From an uncultured Propionibacteriaceae bacterium (GTDB lineage Bacteria; Actinomycetota; Actinomycetes; Propionibacteriales; Propionibacteriaceae): a stretch of DNA of 60,375 bases. This document shows positions 18,027 through 25,999 of this stretch, piece by piece; positions within the stretch are counted from its first letter, which is position 1; the number at the start of each line of letters is the position of its first letter. The notes under the pieces are model-generated. The model was not told the DNA's origin. It did not search any database and was given only the letters and a program-made list of their open reading frames with translations. The translations under genes and the position numbers were made by a program. The DNA lies in contig CAKZHP010000117.1 in NCBI GenBank assembly GCA_936924635.1, forward strand, positions 1-60,375. The letters run 5' to 3'.

Positions 18027-18087
18027 AGGCCGGCCGGGAGGTACACGTGCAGCACGCACCTGTCCTCCCGGCCCGGCCTTCTTCTCG
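18027..18087 (+). terminator. Terminator of the atp operon
   Basis: Arms at 18027-18041 and 18064-18079 pair over 15 bases with one bulged base, around a 22-base loop, and are followed by TCTTCTC. It lies 8 bases after the atpC stop. Confidence 0.75.
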
Positions 18088-18143
18088 TCACGGCAGGACT
18101 TGGCGCGCCGCAGGGGGCTGATGCCGTGCAGTAGGGTCCTGCC

Positions 18144-18605
18144 ATGGCGTGGCTGACGACGGCAGAGGTGGTGCTCGTCACGATCACCCTGCTGCTCCTG
18201 CTGTGCTTCCTCTGGCTCGTCGTGCGGCGACGTCTCATCTCGCGAAGCGGCGGCACCTTCGACTGCTCCGCCCGGCTGACCACCACGACGCCAAGCTCCG
18301 GATGGGTGCTTGGCGTCGCGCGTTACTCCGGTGAGTGGCTGGAGTGGTACCGGCTGTTCGGGCTGTCGCTGCAGCCGCGCTTCCGCTGGGAGCGGCGCCG
18401 CACGGTGGTCGTCGGTGAGCGGCCGCCCACGGCAGGGGAGGCGGTCGCCCTGTACGACGGTCAGCGCGTCGTGGTGCTGGAGCAGCGCCAGACCCAGCGC
18501 CAGCCGGTCGAGATCGCCATCGGGCACGACGCCCTGACCGGGCTGCTGGCCTGGCTCGAGTCGGCCCCGCCGGGGCTGGGCCGCTACGGCAACGTCGCCG
18601 ACTGA
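18144..18605 (+). CDS. DUF2550 membrane protein
   Basis: A 153-residue protein with one N-terminal helix (about 8-28) and a cytoplasmic beta-rich domain containing GWVLGVARYSGEWLEWYRLF and RRRTVVVGERPP. From memory this is the DUF2550 family that lies after atpC in many actinobacteria (Rv1312 in M. tuberculosis). Function unknown. The conserved position suggests an envelope or ATP-synthase-linked role, but that is inference. Its 3' end meets the next gene tail-to-tail 13 bases on. Confidence 0.85.
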   Translation: MAWLTTAEVVLVTITLLLLLCFLWLVVRRRLISRSGGTFDCSARLTTTTPSSGWVLGVARYSGEWLEWYRLFGLSLQPRFRWERRRTVVVGERPPTAGEAVALYDGQRVVVLEQRQTQRQPVEIAIGHDALTGLLAWLESAPPGLGRYGNVAD

Positions 18606-18618
18606 ACCCCCGGCCCGG

Positions 18619-19260
18619 CTAGAGCTCGCCGAGGTCGTCGGCGAACGGCTGCTGCGGGTGGGCCGCGTTGCGCTCCCCGCCCGGCACCCAGAGCAGGTCC
18701 CCGTCACGGCGGTTGGCCGAACGAGCCAGGATGAACAGCAGGTCTGACAACCGGTTCAGGTAGGTCATCACCAGCGGGTTGATCCCCCCGGTCGGCGGGT
18801 CCCCGGCCAGCCCCGCGACCTCGGCGGCGGCCCAGGCCCCGCGCTCGGCCCGCCGGCAGACCGTACGGGCCTGGTGCAGGTAGGCCGCGGCGGTGGTGCC
18901 GCCCGGGAGCACGAACGAGCGCAGCTCCGGCAGCCCCGCCCCGTGCTCGTCGCACCAGGCCTCCAGCCGGTCCACCGACGACTGCACGACGCGCAGCGGC
19001 TCGGTGGCCGGGTTCGCCACCACCGGCGTGGCCAGGTCGGAGCCCAGGTCGAAGAGCTCGTTCTGCACCAGCCTCAGCAGGTCGACGACCGAGCGGCCGA
19101 GGCCACCCGTGGCCACGGCGATGCCGATGACGCTGTTGAGCTCGTCGACCGTGCCGAACGCGGCGACCCGCGGGTCCGTCTTGGACACCTCGGAGTTGTC
19201 GACCAGGCGGGTCCTGCCCGCGTCGCCGGTCCGGGTGTAGATGCGCGTCAGATGAACCAT
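18619..19260 (-). CDS. Cob(I)alamin adenosyltransferase, PduO type
   Basis: Transfers the adenosyl group of ATP to cob(I)alamin to make coenzyme B12. It has 213 residues. The ATP-binding N-terminus is RIYTRTGDAGRTRLVDN and the helical core ends with TYLNRLSDLLFILARSAN, both signatures of the PduO family. The protein extends about 25 residues past the core. No cobalamin riboswitch was recognised in its leader. Same neighbour position as Rv1314c in M. tuberculosis, from memory. Confidence 0.93.
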   Translation of the reverse strand: MVHLTRIYTRTGDAGRTRLVDNSEVSKTDPRVAAFGTVDELNSVIGIAVATGGLGRSVVDLLRLVQNELFDLGSDLATPVVANPATEPLRVVQSSVDRLEAWCDEHGAGLPELRSFVLPGGTTAAAYLHQARTVCRRAERGAWAAAEVAGLAGDPPTGGINPLVMTYLNRLSDLLFILARSANRRDGDLLWVPGGERNAAHPQQPFADDLGEL

Positions 19261-19414
19261 GCCCGCAGCCTAACGACCCGCACTGACGATGCGGGCGGGA
19301 GAGAGCCCTCCCATCGCCCGGGGTCGCCCGTGAGGGGCAACCACCGTCCCGTACGCGACCGTCGCAGGCCTCGCGGCGGGGTGCTCGGGTGGGGAGGGCG
19401 GACTGTGGCAGGCT

Positions 19415-20185
19415 GTGCCGGTGACTCGTCTCATCGCTGCAGCAGCCCTCGCCGCCCTGGCCCTCGCCGGTTGCGGTTCCACCACGACCGCCGGTGGCCC
19501 GGCCACCACCTCGACCGGCGCCGCCACCAGCGCGGCCACCAGTGCGGCAGCGCCCCAGACCTCGTCTGCGGCCGCGAGCTCGGGGGCGGCGAGCTCGGCG
19601 GCGGCCAGCTCCGCCGCGCCGGGGACTGTCAGCTGTGTCTTCACGACGACCTCGAAGCCCGCCAAGCCGGTGGACCCGCCCAAGGGCGACAGCGTGCCAG
19701 CCACGGGCAAGGTCACGGCGACGATCACCACCAACCAGGGCCCGGTGACGGTGACGATGGACCGGGCCAAGACGCCGTGCACGATCGCCTCGTTCCTCTC
19801 GCTGTCGCAGCAGAAGTTCTACGACGGGTCGCAGTGCCACCGCCTGGCTGACAAGGGACTGTTCATGCTGCAGTGCGGCGATCCGACCGGCACGGGCCGC
19901 GGCGGGCCCGGCTACTCGTTCAAGGACGAGGTCTACCCGACCGACACCTTCAAGGCCGGCACGGTGGCGATGGCGAACGCCGGTCCGAACACCAACGGCT
20001 CGCAGTTCTTCTTCGTCTACCAGGACTCGCAGCTGCCGCCGAAGTACACCGTGTTCGGTCAGCTGGACGCCGCGTCCCTCGGCGTCATCGCACGCATCGC
20101 CGCCGAGGGCCAGGACGGGTCGAACCCGGACGGCACCGGCAAGCCCAACAACGAGGCGCGGATCCTGTCGGTCGCCGTCGGCTAG
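19415..20185 (+). CDS. Cyclophilin-type peptidyl-prolyl isomerase lipoprotein
   Basis: Exported prolyl isomerase that helps fold secreted proteins. It has 256 residues. The signal peptide ends in lipobox LAGC (Cys20), followed by about 50 residues of Ala/Ser/Thr-rich linker. The cyclophilin domain starts near residue 85, with QKFYDGSQCHRL, GDPTGTGRGGPGYSFKDE, AMANAGPNTNGSQFFF and YTVFGQL. The start could be GTG 19415 or GTG 19421. The stop TAG (20183-20185) is interleaved with a TAG on the other strand. Confidence 0.92.
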   Translation: MPVTRLIAAAALAALALAGCGSTTTAGGPATTSTGAATSAATSAAAPQTSSAAASSGAASSAAASSAAPGTVSCVFTTTSKPAKPVDPPKGDSVPATGKVTATITTNQGPVTVTMDRAKTPCTIASFLSLSQQKFYDGSQCHRLADKGLFMLQCGDPTGTGRGGPGYSFKDEVYPTDTFKAGTVAMANAGPNTNGSQFFFVYQDSQLPPKYTVFGQLDAASLGVIARIAAEGQDGSNPDGTGKPNNEARILSVAVG

Positions 20186-21129
20186 GCCGATCGCCAGGCT
20201 CGGGGGCGCTGTCGCGTGCAGCACATCCTCGGCGACCGCCTGCTCCAGGTCCGTCCAGGACGGCAGCCACAGCACCCGCTGCTGGTCGTGGCGGCGGTCG
20301 GTGCGCTGCCACTCGGCGTACCAGCGCTGGTTGCCCGTTCTCTGGTGCCACGACCCCGAGGCGACCAGGCGGTCCACCTGGTGCATGCGCAGCTCGATCT
20401 GCTGCAGTCCTGCGTCGAGGACGCCCAGCCAGTCCTCCTGCTGACGCCGCTGGTGCTCGGTGTCGCGCTGAGCCAGCGACGCCTTCCAGGCCGGCAGCCC
20501 CGTCGCCTGCGGGTTGGCGGCGATCCGCGAGACCAGGGCGCAGACCTCGCGCAGCGCGCTCGCGAGGCTGGCGGCGTACGAGGAGCGGTGCTGGGCCAGC
20601 AGGGCGGCGATCACGGGCCGCCATGCTCCCCGGCCGCGAGCGCTCACGTCCAGCCGGAGCTCGTCCGGGCCTCGGGTGAGCACGAGGTCCACGCTGAGCC
20701 ACAGCAGCCGCACCCGCACCTCCAGAGGTGCCGGGGCACCCAGGTCGAGCGTCGCCTCCCAGCGCAGCTCGGGAAGGGTCGAGGTGGTGGTCAGCCGGCG
20801 CAGGTCGGCGAGCCGGCTGAGGTGGAGGACCAGGTCAGGCTGCCCCTGGCCGGCCCGATCGAGAAGGCGGCGCTGACCTCGGTGCCAGCCTGGACGCCGA
20901 GGCTCCCGTGGAGCACGGTCACCTGAGGGAAGGCGTGGACGTACGTGGCGCCCGGCTCCAGGGCGTGCCCGGCCACCAGCCGCAGGGGGAGGGGAGTGCC
21001 AGCGACGACCAGCCGCCCCTCCTCGTCGTGGGTGGCGTCTCGCACGTACGGCATCGCACGGCCCGCCCACCAGGTCCTCCAGGCGTCGTCGCCCGGCCAC
21101 CGCACGGGGGCCGTGACCCGAATCCTCAC
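20182..21129 (-). pseudogene. Frameshifted hypothetical gene
   Basis: The product starts MRIRVTAPVRWPGDDAWRTW at GTG 21129, overlapping the hydrolase stop by 4 bases. Clear coding signal runs to FSIGPA, where the frame shifts at about 20841-20856 (a GC-rich run). It then continues as PDLVLHLSRLADLRRL to EDVLHATAPPS. In the second frame no stop occurs until deep inside the cyclophilin gene on the other strand. A TAG at 20182-20184 is in the first frame. So one shift is certain, and either the stop is lost or a second shift near 20200-20260 restores it. The expected length is about 310 residues. I do not recognise the family. Confidence 0.6.
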
Positions 21130-21899
21130 CGCTGCGAGAGCTGGCGCAGCAGGCCGGCCATCACGTCGGGCTGGTCGGCGTGCACCCAGTGGGCGGCGTC
21201 CTTGACGGTCACCAGCCGCGCCCGGGGGAACATCGCCCGCATGATCTCGCCGTGCTCGGGCCTCACGTACGGAGAGCGAGCCCCCGCCACCCAGAGCACC
21301 GGCTTGTCGAAGACGGCGCCGGCGCTCCCCGGCCAGCCGCCGATGGTCTCCATCGCGTCTCGTAGCGCAGCGAGGTCGGCCGCCCAGCGCCAGCCGTCAC
21401 CCTCGCGCTGCAGGTTCTGGAGCAGGAAGCCCCGCACGGTCGGGTCGGGAGCGGCGCCCGCCAGCGCCGCGTCGGCGTCACGGCGCGTACGGATCTCCTG
21501 CAGGTCCATCGCCAGCAGGGCGTCGACGTAGCCCCGGAAGTCCCTCACGTCGCCGGCGACCGGTGAGATGTCCACGACGCAGAGGCGGGCGACCAGGTCG
21601 GGGTGGCGCAGCGCGAGCTGCATGGCCACCTTGCCCCCCATCGAGTGGCCGACCAGGGTCACCGCCTGACCACCTGTGGCCTCCCGGAGCGCGGCAGCCA
21701 CGTCGTCGGCCAGGGCCGGGTACGTGAGCTCGGGAGGGGTGCCGGAGCGCCCGTGCGCCGGCAGGTCTATCAGCAGGCTGCCCTGCGGCTCCAGGGCACG
21801 CGCGATGCCGGCCCAGTTCCTGCCCTGGCCGAGAAGGCCGTGCAGGAACGCGTACGACGCCGGCGCCGGGCCCTGTCGCGTCACGTGGACCGTGGTCAC
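21126..21899 (-). CDS. Alpha/beta hydrolase (YbfF-like esterase)
   Basis: A 257-residue serine hydrolase. The oxyanion region is FLHGLLGQGRNW, the nucleophile elbow is GHSMGG, and the catalytic His is in KDAAHWVHADQPD. LIDLPAHGRSG is the usual turn after strand 4. GTG 21899 overlaps the upstream zinc-protein stop (GTGA), and its own stop overlaps the next gene, so three genes are coupled. Substrate unknown. The order suggests a short-chain ester or thioester hydrolase, not a MenH-type enzyme, as no menaquinone genes are near. Confidence 0.88.
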   Translation of the reverse strand: MTTVHVTRQGPAPASYAFLHGLLGQGRNWAGIARALEPQGSLLIDLPAHGRSGTPPELTYPALADDVAAALREATGGQAVTLVGHSMGGKVAMQLALRHPDLVARLCVVDISPVAGDVRDFRGYVDALLAMDLQEIRTRRDADAALAGAAPDPTVRGFLLQNLQREGDGWRWAADLAALRDAMETIGGWPGSAGAVFDKPVLWVAGARSPYVRPEHGEIMRAMFPRARLVTVKDAAHWVHADQPDVMAGLLRQLSQR

Positions 21900-22168
21900 A
21901 GGCGGCGCGCCCAGCAGCCGGAGTGCCAGTGGCGGCGCTGCTCGACGCCGGACCCGCCGGCCCAGCCCGGGTCCGACGGCCACGTCACCACGTGCGGCAC
22001 TCCGATGCCGATGGTGACGTGGCAGCCCGGGCACACGTACGCCTTGGCGGCGCGGTCACCCGGGACGCTGCGCACCACCCAGCGTCCGTCCGCCTTCTGC
22101 GCGGACGTGGTATGTCCGGCGCCAAGCGGCCGGGCCGGGCGCAGGTGCTTGCTGGGACGACGTGCCAC
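21896..22168 (-). CDS. Small zinc-finger-like actinobacterial protein
   Basis: A 90-residue basic protein. The core VRSVPGDRAAKAYVCPGCHV and RRHWHSGCWARR offers a CxxC pair and a His-x-His-x-x-Cys cluster, which look like zinc ligands. The fold resembles a minimal HNH or treble-clef finger, but no nuclease residues can be assigned. From memory, close relatives are common upstream of nucS in actinobacteria. It is divergent from nucS with only 29 bases between, and first of a three-gene coupled operon. Confidence 0.75.
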   Translation of the reverse strand: MARRPSKHLRPARPLGAGHTTSAQKADGRWVVRSVPGDRAAKAYVCPGCHVTIGIGVPHVVTWPSDPGWAGGSGVEQRRHWHSGCWARRL

Positions 22169-22197
22169 GACGACGACTGTAGTGCGAGAATCCCGGG

Positions 22198-22908
22198 GTG
22201 CGTCTGGTGGTGGCCCGGTGTCAGGTGGACTATGCGGGCAAGCTGACGGCTCACCTGCCGATGGCTCCTCGCCTGATCGTGGTGAAGGCCGACGGGTCGG
22301 TCTCGGTGCATGCCGACGACAAGGCGTACAAGCCGCTGAACTGGATGAGCTCCCCGTGCCGGATGACGGTGCGCGACGCTCCCGAGGACCTTGCCGCGAC
22401 CACCGAGGACCTCGACCCTGAGCTCACCCAGGTGTGGGAGGTGCGCAACAACGACGGCGACACCCTGCAGATCGCGATCGCGGAGGTGCTGCACGACTCG
22501 AGCCATGAGCTCGGCGTCGACCCAGGCCTCCAGAAGGACGGGGTCGAGAAGCACCTGCAGGCGCTGCTGGCGGAGAACCCCACCTCGCTCGGCCGAGGCT
22601 GGACGCTGGTGCAGCGAGAGTTCTACACGCCGATCGGCCCCGTCGACCTGGTGTGCCGGGACGACACCGGAGCGTACGTGGCGGTGGAGGTGAAGCGCCG
22701 CGGCGACATCGACGGCGTCGAGCAGCTCACCCGCTACCTCGAGCTGATGCGGCGCGAGCCCCGGTTCGCCGGCCTCACGGGTGTGCTGGCGGCCCAGCAG
22801 GTCAAGCCTCAGGCCAGGGTGCTGGCCGAGGACCGAGGCATCGGCGTGGTCGTCGTCGACTACGACGCCCTGCGAGGTCTCGACAACAGCGAGGACAGGC
22901 TCTTTTGA
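22198..22908 (+). CDS. nucS: Mismatch-specific endonuclease NucS (EndoMS)
   Basis: Cuts both strands at G-T, G-G and T-T mismatches; in actinobacteria lacking MutS/MutL it is the non-canonical mismatch repair enzyme. It has 236 residues. The N-terminal dimerisation domain starts MRLVVARCQVDYAGKLTAHL, and the C-terminal PD-(D/E)xK nuclease has D150, E164 and K166 in GPVDLVCRD and YVAVEVKRRG. The last residues EDRLF look like a beta-clamp binding tail, as described for this family. The GTG start gives the family-typical N-terminus with no leader room for a ribosome site. Confidence 0.95.
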   Translation: MRLVVARCQVDYAGKLTAHLPMAPRLIVVKADGSVSVHADDKAYKPLNWMSSPCRMTVRDAPEDLAATTEDLDPELTQVWEVRNNDGDTLQIAIAEVLHDSSHELGVDPGLQKDGVEKHLQALLAENPTSLGRGWTLVQREFYTPIGPVDLVCRDDTGAYVAVEVKRRGDIDGVEQLTRYLELMRREPRFAGLTGVLAAQQVKPQARVLAEDRGIGVVVVDYDALRGLDNSEDRLF

Positions 22909-22910
22909 TT

Positions 22911-23207
22911 GTCGCGCTCCGCGCTCCGCAGCCGTGGCGCTATGACCCCGGTCTTCCTTCGTCGATCGACAGCGGCGGTCTGCTGCGCGGTGTGAGTTGG
23001 GCGTCGCTGTCGCTCTCCTCAGTCCAGACCGGGGGCGCCCCGGCTGGAGTCGGTGTCTAGTCCCAGGAGCGGTCGCGCTCCGCTCCGCAGCCTGGGCGCT
23101 ATGACTCCGGTCTTCCCCTTGTCGATCGGCAGCGGCGGCTTCTGAGTCGGCTTGGTGCGTCGCTGTCGCTCTCCTCAGTCCAGACCGCCCAGGCTGGGGT
23201 CGGTGAC
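22911..23207. repeat. Two-copy tandem intergenic repeat (about 147 and 136 bases)
   Basis: The 359-base gap between nucS and the next gene is mostly two diverged copies of one unit, at 22911-23057 and 23072-23207. Shared blocks are GTCGCGCTCCGC (22911, 23072), GCTATGAC (22939, 23098), CAGCGGCGG, and a 31-base identical block (23001-23031, 23157-23187). The offset varies from 156 to 161 bases because of small indels. No open frame is shared by both copies, so it looks like a non-coding element. I did not see the same block elsewhere in the window. Confidence 0.85.
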
Positions 23208-23267
23208 AGAAGACGTGACGATCAGCCTGCTGACATCCCTTGATGACCGCGACGACGCCCTCGCCTC

Positions 23268-24602
23268 CTAGCGGGCGTCCAGGTTCGGCAGGACGACCTC
23301 GCGGTACAGCAAGAGCAGCGCGGCCGCCGTGGGCACGGCGATGAGCGCGCCCACGATGCCGAGCAAGGTGCCGCCGGCGAGAGCGCCGATGACCACCACC
23401 GCGCCGGGGACGCTGACCTGCTTGGACATCACGCGGGGCTGGATCACGTACGCGTCGAACTGCTGGTAGATCAGGAAGTAGACGATGGCGGCGATGCCCA
23501 CGGTGGGGCTCACCGTGAAGCCGAACAGCGCCACCACGATCATCGACATCGAGCTGCCGATCAGGGGGATGAAGGCGAACATCGCCACGATGAACGCCAG
23601 GGCCAGCGCGAACCTGCCGAGACCGGCGATCACCATGAAGACGAAGGCGCACGCCGAGGCGATCGTCACGACGATGAACATGCCCGTGAGGTAGCCGCCG
23701 ATGCGGCGGAACATCTCCTCGGCGATGTACCGCGTGCGCTCTCGCTTCGAGGCGGGGGAGAGGCGGTAGATGATGTTCTTGATGCTCTCCAGCGACGCCA
23801 GGAAGTAGATGGTGAGGACCAGCGTCACGATCACCGAGAAGACCGCGTTGGCCACGTAGCGCCCGGCGCCGAGCAGGCCGCCGAAGACCACGTTCACGAG
23901 CTCGCCAGAGGTGAGGAAGCCGTTGATGCGCTCGATGAAGTGGTACTGCCGGTCCAGCTCCGCGATCCGGGTGTTGCCACGAAGGTCCTGCACCGTCGCC
24001 GCCAGCGTCGAGTAGAGCTGTGCCGTCTGCTCGGTCATGATCGGCAGCACCGCGCTGCCCCCCAGGACGAGCACCCCGATGCCGCCCACCGTGACGAGGG
24101 CCACGCCGATGCCCCGGCGGAGCCCGTGCCGCGACAACCACTCGACCAGGGGGTTGAGGCCCAGGGCCAGGAAGAGGGCCACGACCACGAGCAGGATGAT
24201 CGACGTCAGGTCGACGACCACCCGCGCCAGACCGAAGGCGATGATCCCGCCCATGGTGGCGAAGAACCCGAACGAGAAGGGGGAGTGCCGCACCAGCGAC
24301 TGCGGGCGGACGATGACAGGAGGCGGGGTCGCGGTGTCCTCCTGGGCCCGAGCCTCGTCGCCTCGGTTGAGCATCCGCCACGGCCAGGCCCGGTGGTCGC
24401 CGGCGGACGCCCCCAGGCGAAGCCTGCCGGACGACGCCTCGGCGGCCTCGTCCGGCACGGTCCCGTCCGTCACCGACACAGGCGGCACGGGCGCGTCCGC
24501 CGTCGGGCCGGGCGCCTCGACGCCAGATGCCTCCGCGGGCAGGGGGTCGTGACCGGGGCTCGCCTCGTCGGGCTGGCCCAGGGGAGTGCTGCCGACCGTC
24601 AT
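23268..24602 (-). CDS. AI-2E family transporter (PerM/UPF0118 type permease)
   Basis: A 444-residue membrane protein. The first 100 or so residues are a Pro/Ala/Asp/Glu-rich cytoplasmic tail. Then seven or eight helices follow, with family marks VALFLALGLNPLVEWL, FIPLIGSSMSMIVVALFGFT and YQQFDAYVIQPRVMSKQV. Family members are proposed autoinducer-2 exporters or Na+/H+ antiporters; which applies cannot be told. ATG 24602 overlaps the DivIVA-like gene stop by 4 bases, so the two are coupled. Confidence 0.88.
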   Translation of the reverse strand: MTVGSTPLGQPDEASPGHDPLPAEASGVEAPGPTADAPVPPVSVTDGTVPDEAAEASSGRLRLGASAGDHRAWPWRMLNRGDEARAQEDTATPPPVIVRPQSLVRHSPFSFGFFATMGGIIAFGLARVVVDLTSIILLVVVALFLALGLNPLVEWLSRHGLRRGIGVALVTVGGIGVLVLGGSAVLPIMTEQTAQLYSTLAATVQDLRGNTRIAELDRQYHFIERINGFLTSGELVNVVFGGLLGAGRYVANAVFSVIVTLVLTIYFLASLESIKNIIYRLSPASKRERTRYIAEEMFRRIGGYLTGMFIVVTIASACAFVFMVIAGLGRFALALAFIVAMFAFIPLIGSSMSMIVVALFGFTVSPTVGIAAIVYFLIYQQFDAYVIQPRVMSKQVSVPGAVVVIGALAGGTLLGIVGALIAVPTAAALLLLYREVVLPNLDAR

Positions 24603-25921
24603 CCGTGCTCCGGCTCGCGGATCACGGTTCGCTCGCCGTCAGCGGGGACGGGCGCTTCGTCAGCCAGCCCGGCCGGTGAGCTGGGTGCTGCAGCCGTTCT
24701 GGAGGCACCCGGCGCCGCCGACGCCTCCGGCGCCGGAGCGCGGCCACCGCCGGTCTCGCCCTGCTGGGGATGGCCCGGCTTCGCCCCCCCATCGCGGTTG
24801 CGCGGTGCCGGACTGCTTCCACCACCACGGTGATGCCCGTGGCCGGAGGGCGCGCTGTCCCGCAACGGCTGCTCCGGCAGGCGCGGCTCGGGCCAGGCAG
24901 TCTCGTCGTCCGGATGGTCGGCAAGGGCCGACTGGCCGAGCCCGGCGAGATTGCCCAGCTGCTGCCCGATGGCCTTCTTGCGCTGCAGCAGCGCGTCGAT
25001 GTCGGCCATCAGCTGGGCCTTGCGGCGCTCCGCCTCGGACTCCTGGCGGGTGCGGAGCTGGGCTCCGGCGCTGCGGGTGGCGGCCAGGTGCTGCTCCGAC
25101 TCGCGGAGCGCCTGGACGCGGATGTTCTCGGCGTCGGCCCCGGCGTCGGCGCGGATCTTGGCCGCCGCCTGCGCCTCGTCCTGGAGCAGGCGGGTGGACT
25201 CGGCCTGCTGGGCCCGCGCCTCCTCCAGCGCGGCCGCGGCCTTGCGGTGGATCTCGGCCAGGGCCTGCTGGGCCGACGCGATCAGCTCGTCCCGCTCCTT
25301 GGCCGCGGTGGCCCGGGTCTCCGCCGCATGTCGCTCGGCGTCAGCACGGACCCGCCCGCCCTCGGTCTGCGCGCGGCTGACGATGGCGGCCGCCTCCTGC
25401 TTGGCCTGGGCCACCAGGGCCTCACCGTGGCGGCGCCCGGCGACGACGGCCTGCTCCGCCTCGGCCCGGGCCGAGGCCAGCGTCGCGGCCAGCTCCTCGC
25501 TCTGCTTGTCGCGCAGGTGGCGCAGGCTCGCCATGGCGGTGGCCCGCAGGTCGTCAGCCTCCTGCTGCCCTGCGGCGCGCAGCTCCTCACCCTCCCGGGC
25601 CGCCTTGCGACGGATCTCGGCCGCCTCCAGGTCAGCGCTGGCGCTGACGCGCTCGGACTCGGACTCGGCCGCGCTCAGCAGGACCGCCGCATGACCGGTC
25701 AGCTGGGAGAGGTCGGTCCGCTTCACGTCGCGCTTGGCCGACTCCAGGGATGCCGTCGTGTCGCGCAGCAGACGCCGGAGGTCGACGACCTCCTTCTCGA
25801 GCTGCCGCAGGTACGCGTCGACCGCCTGCTTCTCGTACCCGAGCACGGCGGAGGGGAAACCACCCACGGCCGTCGCACGCTCGTGGAAGATGCTGAGACC
25901 CGCCTCTTCCTCGTCGTCCAT
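24599..25921 (-). CDS. DivIVA-like coiled-coil protein
   Basis: A 440-residue protein. The N-terminal segment VGGFPSAVLGYEKQAVDAYLRQLEKEVVDL resembles the membrane-curvature-binding head of DivIVA/Wag31. It is followed by about 290 residues of nearly unbroken Ala/Glu/Arg/Gln heptads (coiled coil). The last 110 residues are disordered Pro/Gly/Ser/His. It is not the main DivIVA, which would sit beside ftsZ/sepF. It may be a polar scaffold like the Streptomyces Scy/FilP type. ATG 25921, preceded by GAGAGGACGAAGG, is preferred to an ATG seven codons upstream. Confidence 0.75.
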   Translation of the reverse strand: MDDEEEAGLSIFHERATAVGGFPSAVLGYEKQAVDAYLRQLEKEVVDLRRLLRDTTASLESAKRDVKRTDLSQLTGHAAVLLSAAESESERVSASADLEAAEIRRKAAREGEELRAAGQQEADDLRATAMASLRHLRDKQSEELAATLASARAEAEQAVVAGRRHGEALVAQAKQEAAAIVSRAQTEGGRVRADAERHAAETRATAAKERDELIASAQQALAEIHRKAAAALEEARAQQAESTRLLQDEAQAAAKIRADAGADAENIRVQALRESEQHLAATRSAGAQLRTRQESEAERRKAQLMADIDALLQRKKAIGQQLGNLAGLGQSALADHPDDETAWPEPRLPEQPLRDSAPSGHGHHRGGGSSPAPRNRDGGAKPGHPQQGETGGGRAPAPEASAAPGASRTAAAPSSPAGLADEAPVPADGERTVIREPEHG

Positions 25922-25999
25922 CCTTCGTCCTCTCTGACCCAAGCGGCTGGCGCGACACTACACGGTCGCCCGCCCGTCGCGGCCCGGCCCGGAGCCGGG

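Noticed and set aside
19261..19414. Cobalamin riboswitch for the adenosyltransferase
   Set aside because: I could not find the conserved B12-box wording in the leader of the gene, and the gap is short.
20841..20856. Programmed ribosomal frameshift in the unknown gene
   Set aside because: No slippery heptamer with a clear downstream pseudoknot, and the shifted frame lacks a proper stop.
22911..23207. CRISPR array
   Set aside because: Only two long diverged copies, no short identical repeats with unique spacers and no cas genes.
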